A stretch of 64,000 bases of DNA, from contig NZ_FYBQ01000011.1 of assembly GCF_900186125.1 (NCBI RefSeq), positions 46,331 through 110,330 on the forward strand, written 5' to 3'. Of this stretch, positions 16,762 to 23,380 are shown piece after piece; within the stretch, counting starts at the first letter, position 1, and the number at the start of each line of letters is the position of its first letter. Below the pieces are notes generated by a model that worked only from the letters and a program-made list of their open reading frames with translations, was not told where the DNA came from and did no database searches. The position numbers were made by a program, and so were the translations under genes. The DNA comes from Listeria goaensis. GTDB lineage: Bacteria > Bacillota > Bacilli > Lactobacillales > Listeriaceae.

Positions 16762-18441
16762 TTGGAAATCAAACAAGCAATTTCAGAAAAAATAAACCAA
16801 ATATATCGTGAAAAAGCAGATGCAGTGATGGCGGAGCTTGAACCCGTCATTCAAAAATTTGAACAACTTTCCTTTCCTAAACATGAAGTTATCGGGGAAA
16901 ACAATGTCTATTTGATTACTTACGGTGATAGTATTCAGTCTGCAGGCAAGGCACCTTTACTTGCGCTTAAAGAAACGCTTGATGAAGTGGCGCGAGAAAC
17001 TATTTCGGATGTACATTTACTCCCCATGTTTCCTTATACGTCAGATGATGGATTTTCCGTGACCGACTATTATCAAATCAATCCTTCACTTGGAGACTGG
17101 TCGGATATTCATCATCTCGGACAAGATTATCGGTTAATGTTTGATTTTGTTGCAAATCACATGTCAAAATCAAGCGACTGGTTCAAAAGATTTTTAGCAG
17201 AAGATCCAGAATTTCGAGAAGCCTTTATAAAAGAAAATCCTAATTTTGATGTTTCAAACGTTGTAAGGCCTCGGACATCACCACTCTTCCATACCTATGA
17301 AGGAAAAAATGGTTCTGTTTCAGCATGGTCAACCTTTAGCGAAGACCAAGTCGATGTGAACATTCAAGACGGAAAAATGCTCGCGCGGCTGACAGATGTT
17401 ATTTTAACCTATGCACGAGAAGGGGCTTCTTCCATTCGACTGGATGCAATTGGTTTTTTGTGGAAAAAATCGGGAACAAGCTCGATTCATTTAACGGAAA
17501 CGCACGAATTAATTCAGCTTTGGCGAATTTTGTTGGAATATTTCGCACCCAACACCCAAATCATCACTGAAACGAATGTACCGCATGAAGAAAATATCAG
17601 CTACTTTGGCAACAAACGGAATGAAGCACAGATGGTTTACCAGTTTCCGCTTCCGCCGCTTGTCTTACATGCTTTTACAAAAAACAGCAGCGAAATTCTA
17701 AGCGGTTGGGCTAAAAATATTGATCGTGTTTCAAGTACATCGACCTATTTTAATTTTCTAGCCTCTCATGACGGAATTGGAATGCGCCCAACAGAAGGCA
17801 TTTTACCTGAAGAAGAACGTGGATTTTTAGTCGAAAAAGTGCTGGCAAATGGCGGAAAGGTATCTTATAAATCGAATCTAGATGGTAGTGAGACAGTTTA
17901 TGAGCTAAACATTAATTATTCAGAAGCATTACGGAATGAGGGAGAAGATGATGAACAGACAACTCAGAAAATGATAGCGGCACATCATATTTTACTCTCG
18001 ATGGTCGGTGTCCCAGCCATTTACTACCATTCTCTTTTTGGTTCTAAAAATGATTTTAAAGGTGTGAATGAATCTGGTATTAATCGGCGTATCAACCGTG
18101 AAAAATTGGATAAAGAAGTTTTGCTTAACGAGTTAGAAACGAATCATTACCGCAAGACGATTTTTAACGGCATTTCTAAGTTAATCAAAACTCGAAAAAA
18201 CTACGAGCAATTTAGCCCTTATGCGAGCCAAAGTGTGTTAGATTATGGAGCAAAAATCTTTGCGTTAAAACGAAATCTTGGAGATGGACAAAAGAGTATT
18301 CTGGCTTTTACAAACGTAAGTAATGAAACTGTATCAATCGAAGGCGTAAGTGGATTTGACATTATTAACGAAGCTCTCGTTACAAATACGCTCTCTCTTA
18401 ACGCTTACGGATTTGCATGGATTGAGGTTGAAGAAAAATGA
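16762..18441 (+). CDS. GH13_18 sucrose-phosphorylase-like enzyme, probable glucosylglycerate phosphorylase
   Basis: About 559 residues from TTG 16762, which has AGGTGA 5 bases upstream; a GTG at 16753 is an alternative. It is a retaining GH13 subfamily 18 phosphorylase. Region I reads MFDFVANHMS, region II SIRLDAIGFLW (Asp nucleophile near residue 228), region III ITETNVPHEEN (acid/base Glu near 270), region IV FLASHDGIG. The segment RPRTSPLFHTYEGKNG and GTSSIHLTETHEL resembles glucosylglycerate phosphorylases such as E. coli YcjM more than true sucrose phosphorylases. Expected reaction: glucosylglycerate plus phosphate to glucose 1-phosphate plus glycerate. The glycerate kinase that overlaps its stop by 4 bases supports this. 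Sucrose or sucrose 6-phosphate as substrate remains possible. How an unphosphorylated substrate would enter the cell is not explained by the PTS next door. Confidence 0.8.
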   Translation: MEIKQAISEKINQIYREKADAVMAELEPVIQKFEQLSFPKHEVIGENNVYLITYGDSIQSAGKAPLLALKETLDEVARETISDVHLLPMFPYTSDDGFSVTDYYQINPSLGDWSDIHHLGQDYRLMFDFVANHMSKSSDWFKRFLAEDPEFREAFIKENPNFDVSNVVRPRTSPLFHTYEGKNGSVSAWSTFSEDQVDVNIQDGKMLARLTDVILTYAREGASSIRLDAIGFLWKKSGTSSIHLTETHELIQLWRILLEYFAPNTQIITETNVPHEENISYFGNKRNEAQMVYQFPLPPLVLHAFTKNSSEILSGWAKNIDRVSSTSTYFNFLASHDGIGMRPTEGILPEEERGFLVEKVLANGGKVSYKSNLDGSETVYELNINYSEALRNEGEDDEQTTQKMIAAHHILLSMVGVPAIYYHSLFGSKNDFKGVNESGINRRINREKLDKEVLLNELETNHYRKTIFNGISKLIKTRKNYEQFSPYASQSVLDYGAKIFALKRNLGDGQKSILAFTNVSNETVSIEGVSGFDIINEALVTNTLSLNAYGFAWIEVEEK

Positions 18442-19568
18442 AAATCGCAATCGCGGTGGATTCCTTTAAAGGAAGTCTAACAAGTTTAGAAGCTGGAGAA
18501 GCCATTCAAAAAGGAATTCATCAAATCGATGCTTCAACAGACATCCAAGTTTATGAAGTTTCAGACGGCGGTGAAGGGAGCATGAGTGCCTTAAAACATG
18601 GCCTAGAGCACGTGGAAAGTGTGACGATGATAGCGACAGATACACTGAACCGGGCAAGAGAAGTCAGCTACCTCATCACAACTTGGAAAAATAAAAAAAC
18701 AGCTATCATCGAAAGTGCATCGATTATCGGAATTGAAGCCATCAAACCAAGCGGAGAAACGACAAAACAAGGGAGTAGTTTTGGTGTTGGCGAAATGATT
18801 CTAGATGCCAAAGCACGGAATTGTAAGCAAATCGTTATCTTTTTAGGCGGAACAGCAACATCAGACGGCGGATTAGGCTTGCTTACTGCTCTTACAAAAG
18901 GAAATAAACATGAAGGAAACTTACTTTTGCAAGAGGCGAAATTTGATATTGATTTACACGCGCTAAAAGAAACCTTCGCAGAACTTGAAATCTTCATTGG
19001 AAGTGATGTGAGTAATCCTTTCTCAGGTGAGCTTGGTTTTGCACATGTGTTTGCACCACAAAAAGGAGCAAGTTTGGAGCAAGTGAAGCGACTAGATGCA
19101 CGGGCAAAAGACTGGGCAAACTTTATTTTTGAACAAGTAGGAACAGATTTAAATGAGCTAGCAGGAACAGGAGCGGCTGGGGGGATAGCAGGAAGTCTGG
19201 TCTGTATTGGTGGGAAAATCGAATCTGGATTTGATCTAATTGCAGCAATGACCAACTTAGAAGCTGCTCTAAAAACAGCAGATTTAATCTATACGGGAGA
19301 AGGCAGTATAGATCAACAATCCGCACAAGGAAAATTACCAATGAAAATTGCTGAAATTGCTCGGAAATATGCAATTCCAGTGATTGGGCTTGCTGGTAGG
19401 AGAAGCGCAAACTTAGGTGATTTGGAAGCACTCCTTCTGGGCGTTTTTTCAATTCAACAAGAGCCGATTTCTTTAGACTCGGCCTTGAAAAAAGAAGTGG
19501 CAGCTAAGAATCTCGCTTTGACAGCTAGAGAAAGTTATCAGCTATTTAAATACATTCCTAAAAATTAA
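18438..19568 (+). CDS. Glycerate kinase
   Basis: 376 residues, the usual length of the GarK/GlxK family. It phosphorylates D-glycerate to 2- or 3-phosphoglycerate with ATP, feeding lower glycolysis. The N-terminal MKIAIAVDSFKGSLTSLEAG, the GTGAAGGIAGSLV glycine-rich segment (about residues 238-250) and YTGEGSIDQQSAQGK near residue 288 are family signatures. Start and upstream stop overlap as ATGA, so it is translationally coupled to the phosphorylase. As last gene of the island it explains the other enzymes: both the mannosidase and the phosphorylase would yield glycerate. Whether the product is 2- or 3-phosphoglycerate cannot be read from sequence. Confidence 0.93.
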   Translation: MKIAIAVDSFKGSLTSLEAGEAIQKGIHQIDASTDIQVYEVSDGGEGSMSALKHGLEHVESVTMIATDTLNRAREVSYLITTWKNKKTAIIESASIIGIEAIKPSGETTKQGSSFGVGEMILDAKARNCKQIVIFLGGTATSDGGLGLLTALTKGNKHEGNLLLQEAKFDIDLHALKETFAELEIFIGSDVSNPFSGELGFAHVFAPQKGASLEQVKRLDARAKDWANFIFEQVGTDLNELAGTGAAGGIAGSLVCIGGKIESGFDLIAAMTNLEAALKTADLIYTGEGSIDQQSAQGKLPMKIAEIARKYAIPVIGLAGRRSANLGDLEALLLGVFSIQQEPISLDSALKKEVAAKNLALTARESYQLFKYIPKN

Positions 19569-19644
19569 AAGAAGCCTGAAGCGCTCATTGGAAAGTTTTG
19601 TGTAGTGAACATTTGCTACGAAGATAAAAATAATATAACTGAAG

Positions 19645-19740
19645 TAGGGGTGGCAGTATTTATAAGACCATCCCTAGCAATTGTTTGAGTTCTAAACGGA
19701 CGGAAAGCTGAAGAGACAACTTATCTCTCGGCTTTTTTTA
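19645..19740 (+). ncRNA. Candidate small RNA downstream of the glycerate kinase
   Basis: A weak promoter (TTGCTA 19613-19618, TATAAC 19634-19639, 15-base spacer) precedes a 9-bp hairpin (TAGGGGTGG / CCATCCCTA, 19645-19676), an unpaired stretch and a strong intrinsic terminator. This two-hairpin layout of about 95 nt with no ORF looks like a bacterial sRNA, but it may simply be the 3' untranslated region of the operon. The rest of the gap (19741-19897) is AT-rich with no feature I can support. Confidence 0.35.
19704..19740 (+). terminator. Rho-independent terminator after the sugar-glycerate operon
   Basis: AAAGCTGAAGAGA pairs with TCTCTCGGCTTT (with a G-U and one mismatch) and is followed by TTTTTTT. 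Confidence 0.85.
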
Positions 19741-19897
19741 TAGGCCGATGTAAGGTGTAAATTCTAACTTAATCAAAAAAATGGGTAGAAAATCTTTTTA
19801 GAGGTTGCAACATTTATATTTTACGAAAGCTAATCCCAAAACATAATAAGTTTCTATAGTAATAAGATTGTATCATCATCAATATATCAAATTAAAA

Positions 19898-19942
19898 TTG
19901 GCTGGCCGAAGTCAGATAGAATACTGTCTTCAGACCAGCCAA
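19898..19942 (-). terminator. Terminator of the ABC importer operon
   Basis: TTGGCTGG and CCAGCCAA form the base of a long interrupted stem (inner GAAG/CTTC and CAG/CTG pairs). On the minus strand it is followed by AATTTTAATTT, as expected 60 bases after the last permease gene. Confidence 0.7.
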
Positions 19943-20005
19943 AAAATTTAATTAAATGTGCTCTAACTTTTGGATTGTAGCACCGTTTTTTGTCTTTTTA
20001 ATTCA

Positions 20006-20836
20006 TCATTTCATTCCTGAAACATTGAAGCCTTTTAAAATATATTTCTGGAACATCATGAAAATCAAGATAACGGGGATAACCATGAAGGTAGAACCTG
20101 CCATTTGCAAAGCGTAATTACTGCTATATTGCCCTTTTAGTAGTTGCAAGCCAACGGAAAGTGTATAGTACTTCTCGTCGTTGGCAATAATGAGTGGCCA
20201 TAGGAATGAGTTCCAGCCTGCGATAAATGTCAAAATCCCTTGAACAGCTAATACTGGACGCGAGATCGGGATGATAATTCGCCAAAAGATATAAAATTCA
20301 CTTGCTCCGTCTAGTCGTGCCGCTTCAAGCAAGTCATCGGAAATGGTGGACATAAATTGCCGGAATAGGAAAATCCCAAAGGCGCCAACTAGGCCGGGGA
20401 GGATAATACCTGTCATTGTATTGGTGAGTCCCATCGCATTTAAAATTAAGTAGACCGGAATCATAGTTACTTGTCCGGGAATCATCATTGTAGCTAACAC
20501 TAAATAAAATAGTTTGTTTTTCCCTTTAAATTTAAATTTAGCAAAACCATAGCCGGCCATTGCGTTGAAAAATAGGCCAATGAAAGAGAATAGCACGATA
20601 ATAAGTGTATTTTTTAAATACACACTGAAGTTCATTTCAACAAACAACATTTTGAAATTTTCCCAAGTGAATGTTTCAGGCCAAATGGTTGGAGGAATTT
20701 TTAAAATTTCTGCATCCGTTTTAAAGGAGGAGAGAACCATCCAAATGAACGGCAAAATCATAAAAAATCCGCCAATCGTTAAAATAAGAATAACAATTAG
20801 TTTTGACATGCGAGATTTCTCTGTATATGGATTCAT
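20006..20836 (-). CDS. ABC sugar importer permease (MalG-type), beta-1,2-glucooligosaccharide locus
   Basis: 276 residues, six predicted transmembrane helices, with the cytoplasmic EAA loop of importer permeases in EAARLDGASEFYIFWRIIIP (about residues 173-192). It is the second inner-membrane subunit of the oligosaccharide importer, directly after its partner permease (17-base gap, GAGGAG ribosome site). No ATPase gene is present here, so the importer presumably uses a shared MsmX-type ATPase encoded elsewhere, as is common for Firmicute sugar importers. The neighbouring beta-glucosidase and GH94 phosphorylase indicate sophoro-oligosaccharides as cargo. Confidence 0.9.
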   Translation of the reverse strand: MNPYTEKSRMSKLIVILILTIGGFFMILPFIWMVLSSFKTDAEILKIPPTIWPETFTWENFKMLFVEMNFSVYLKNTLIIVLFSFIGLFFNAMAGYGFAKFKFKGKNKLFYLVLATMMIPGQVTMIPVYLILNAMGLTNTMTGIILPGLVGAFGIFLFRQFMSTISDDLLEAARLDGASEFYIFWRIIIPISRPVLAVQGILTFIAGWNSFLWPLIIANDEKYYTLSVGLQLLKGQYSSNYALQMAGSTFMVIPVILIFMMFQKYILKGFNVSGMK

Positions 20837-20853
20837 TTTTTTCTCCTCTCAAA

Positions 20854-21741
20854 TTACATCGTATTATTTTTTCTTTGTAAACGGAATTGAATCAGAGTCA
20901 CGATAATAATCGCGATAAACAGAATAAATGACCCAGCCGCCGCGTAACCGAATTTACTAAATTGGAAACCGTTTTGGTAGATGAAAAGGGCAACTGAATT
21001 TGTACTGTCTAGCGGCCCGCCTTTTGTCATAACAAACGGCTCTTCGAAGAATTGCAACCAGCCAATTAATGTTGTTACACTGACAAAGAAAATCGCAAAA
21101 CTAAGAAGCGGTACGGTAATTTTAAAGAGCTGTTGGAAATTGCCGGCACCATCTAGTTGCGCTGCTTCGTAGTATTCTTTTGGAATACCTTGCAGGGCCG
21201 CTAAAAAAATGATCATATTGACACCAATGGCCCGCCATACAGCAAGAATAATTAAAGAGATTTTAGCAATCGTAGGATCTTGTAACCACGGAACTGGCGG
21301 CAAGTCAATGAGCGACAGCAAGTAGTTAAAAAGCCCAAATTGCGGGTTGTATAAATAGCTCCAAACAACGGCCACCGCGACAACGTTTGTGATGGAAGGT
21401 GTGTAAAAGATTAAGCGGAAAAATTGGAAAATCTTCGCTTGCGAAAAGTTAATCATAATCGCAATAGCAAGCGAACAAACGATGACAAGTGGAACACCGA
21501 CAATAACATAAAATAGTGTGTTTCCAATGGATTTCAAGAAAACCGGATCCTGTAAAATATTGATATAGTTTTCAAATCCGATAAAATTAATTTTCGAAAA
21601 GTCCGCCAGTCCCGTTAAGTTGATGTCGGTGAAGCTAATAACAAAAGCGACGACAATCGGTATAAGGGAAAAAAGAATAAGTAAAATTAGCGCTGGCGAA
21701 ATAAAGAAATAGGGTGTATGACGATTTAAAAACTGTTTCAT
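20854..21741 (-). CDS. ABC sugar importer permease (MalF-type)
   Basis: 295 residues with about six transmembrane helices: an N-terminal helix (YFFISPALILLILFSLIPIV) and the EAA loop EAAQLDGAGNFQQLFKITVP near residue 192. It pairs with the downstream MalG-type subunit. The AAAGGAG site is 6 bases before the ATG. A complete terminator-like hairpin separates it from the binding-protein gene, so the permeases are probably made in smaller amounts than the lipoprotein. Confidence 0.9.
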   Translation of the reverse strand: MKQFLNRHTPYFFISPALILLILFSLIPIVVAFVISFTDINLTGLADFSKINFIGFENYINILQDPVFLKSIGNTLFYVIVGVPLVIVCSLAIAIMINFSQAKIFQFFRLIFYTPSITNVVAVAVVWSYLYNPQFGLFNYLLSLIDLPPVPWLQDPTIAKISLIILAVWRAIGVNMIIFLAALQGIPKEYYEAAQLDGAGNFQQLFKITVPLLSFAIFFVSVTTLIGWLQFFEEPFVMTKGGPLDSTNSVALFIYQNGFQFSKFGYAAAGSFILFIAIIIVTLIQFRLQRKNNTM

Positions 21742-21758
21742 GGCGCTCCTTTCTTATG

Positions 21759-21783
21759 AAAAAACGGGGCAAATTGCGCCCCG
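21759..21783 (-). terminator. Intra-operon terminator between binding protein and permease genes
   Basis: On the minus strand CGGGGC and GCCCCG form a GC-rich stem around a 7-base loop, followed by TTTTTT. Partial termination here would raise binding-protein levels over permeases. Confidence 0.8.
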
Positions 21784-21790
21784 CGGTATT

Positions 21791-23038
21791 TTATTTCTTG
21801 AGTATATCGATGACTTGCTGATTATATGAGTCCATTTGTTCTTGTGGATCAGCACCGCCGCGATAAATTTGTTCCCAGTTTTTGAGGTACGTTTGCGCAA
21901 TTTCTTCAAATTCTGGAATAAGTGGCATTGGTTCAGCGTCTTTCATTTGTTCACCAAACACTTGATAGAATTGGTCTTCTTTTAGTGTCTTATCTTCCCA
22001 TGCTGCTTTACTTGCTGGCATTGAGTTTGTGTCTTTGAGCCATTTCAACTGAATATCTGGTTGGCTCATAAATTCCATAAATTTAAGTGCTTCTTTTTGT
22101 TTCTTAGAATATTTGAAGACAGTCAAGTTCGCGCCACCTAGGCTGGAGATGTTATTTTCCTTTTTAGGAAGAACAGCAGTTGCCCATTTTCCTTCGATAT
22201 CAGGAATCGTTGTTTTAATGGTGTTAACCATCCACGGTCCACTGATGAACATCGGTACAATTCCGTCGCCACCAAATGTTTGGGCAGCATCCATGCCTAA
22301 ATCAGTGTCAGGAGCAGAACCATTTTTTACGAAGGAATCTAAATATTTCACTGCATCTACAAATTCTTTTTGATTAAAAACGGGTTTTGTATTGTCATCT
22401 GTAAGAAGCTCAGAGCCGTTTTGACGACCGAACATAAAGCCTAGTGTTTGTTCGTTCGCGTCAACGTTAAGGCCATACATGTCTTTGCCACGTTTAGAAA
22501 GTTTTAAAGCAGCGTCGGAAAGCTCATCCCATGTTTTAGGGGCTTCGTTGTAGCCTACTTTTTTAAGTAAGTCGGTACGGTAGAATAAGACGCGCGTTTC
22601 TGCGTACCACGGAACACCGTAGTATTTGCCGTCAAATTCGGTTGTTTTTACTGAACCCGGGAAAAATTTGTCGGGATTCATGTTTTCACTCGCTTTAACT
22701 TCCTTCGAAATATCTTGAATAGCGCCAGCTTCTACAAATTCAGGCATCCAAGTCGTTCCCATTTGCAGAACATCTGGACCTTCTTTTGATGCGACAGCAG
22801 TTAGTAATTTGTCATGTGCATTTGCCCAAGGAATAACTTGTACTTTGACATCAATGCCACTTTCTTTCGTAAAGTCTTTGGCTAAGTCTTTCAGGGATTT
22901 TGCTTCATCACCCATTGCCCATACTGTTAAAGTATCTTTATCGCTAGACTCACTCCCACTTCCTGAACCACAAGCTGCTAACACTAAACTTAAGGATAAA
23001 ACTAAAACAGACAAAACAATACTCATTTTCTTCTTCAT
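21791..23038 (-). CDS. Extracellular sugar-binding lipoprotein, probable sophoro-oligosaccharide-binding protein
   Basis: 415 residues. The signal peptide MKKKMSIVLSVLVLSLSLVL ends in a lipobox LAAC with Cys23 as lipid anchor, followed by a Gly/Ser-rich linker. The body is a family 1 solute-binding protein (DTLTVWAMGDEAKSLKDLA, then GVPWYAETRVLFYRTDLLKK). In L. innocua the syntenic protein (Lin1841) is established as a binding protein for beta-1,2-glucooligosaccharides; I assign this one by synteny with the GH3 and GH94 genes, not by inspecting the binding residues. It is the first gene of a leftward operon with a consensus promoter and a GAAACGTTTC operator right after it. Confidence 0.88.
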   Translation of the reverse strand: MKKKMSIVLSVLVLSLSLVLAACGSGSGSESSDKDTLTVWAMGDEAKSLKDLAKDFTKESGIDVKVQVIPWANAHDKLLTAVASKEGPDVLQMGTTWMPEFVEAGAIQDISKEVKASENMNPDKFFPGSVKTTEFDGKYYGVPWYAETRVLFYRTDLLKKVGYNEAPKTWDELSDAALKLSKRGKDMYGLNVDANEQTLGFMFGRQNGSELLTDDNTKPVFNQKEFVDAVKYLDSFVKNGSAPDTDLGMDAAQTFGGDGIVPMFISGPWMVNTIKTTIPDIEGKWATAVLPKKENNISSLGGANLTVFKYSKKQKEALKFMEFMSQPDIQLKWLKDTNSMPASKAAWEDKTLKEDQFYQVFGEQMKDAEPMPLIPEFEEIAQTYLKNWEQIYRGGADPQEQMDSYNQQVIDILKK

Positions 23039-23090
23039 TATTTTTACCTCCGTTTTTTATGACGCATTTTCACAAACTTGAAATTTTATA

Positions 23091-23100
23091 GAAACGTTTC
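23091..23100. promoter_or_regulatory. LacI-type operator at the ABC importer promoter
   Basis: GAAACGTTTC, embedded in TAGAAACGTTTCGAT, lies just downstream of the leftward -10 element, over the predicted transcription start. An identical core occurs at 23343. It is the likely site of the LacI-family regulator encoded at 28.8 kb, though CcpA could also recognise it as a cre. Confidence 0.75.
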
Positions 23101-23109
23101 GATAGGGTT

Positions 23110-23138
23110 ATTATAATATGAAATGTAATCGGTTTCAA
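23110..23138 (-). promoter_or_regulatory. Sigma-A promoter of the ABC importer operon
   Basis: On the minus strand TTGAAA (23138-23133) and TATAAT (23115-23110) are separated by 17 bases, predicting initiation near 23103. Confidence 0.8.
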
Positions 23139-23296
23139 CTATTTTTTTCTAAAAAAATCAAAAAAGGTATTTAAATGGCTCTATATAACGTTTTTTTGAT
23201 ATTGCGTTTGCCATGCTAATCAAATTCGGTTTTCGCCCATTTAATAGTAAGAAAAGTGATAATCGACGATAAAATCTTGTGAAACAATAAAAATGA

Positions 23297-23325
23297 TTGA
23301 CTATAAAAAAGAAAGCGCTTATACT
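23297..23325 (+). promoter_or_regulatory. Sigma-A promoter of the beta-glucosidase/phosphorylase operon
   Basis: TTGACT (23297-23302) and TATACT (23320-23325) with a 17-base spacer. A cre-like core GAAAGCGCTT (23311-23320) overlaps the spacer and -10, suggesting direct CcpA repression. Confidence 0.8.
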
Positions 23326-23342
23326 GTTGTTATATTTAGATA

Positions 23343-23352
23343 GAAACGTTTC
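23343..23352. promoter_or_regulatory. LacI-type operator at the beta-glucosidase promoter
   Basis: GAAACGTTTC in the context TAGAAACGTTTCGAT, about 17 bases after the rightward -10 and identical over 15 bases to the site at 23089-23103. Binding here would block both divergent operons together. Confidence 0.75.
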
Positions 23353-23380
23353 GATTTCAAAAGAAATTTAGGAGGCCGTT

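Noticed and set aside
18668..19255. 195-codon minus-strand ORF inside the glycerate kinase gene
   Set aside because: Antisense shadow of a gene with full family signatures; serine- and proline-rich composition typical of reverse-strand translation.
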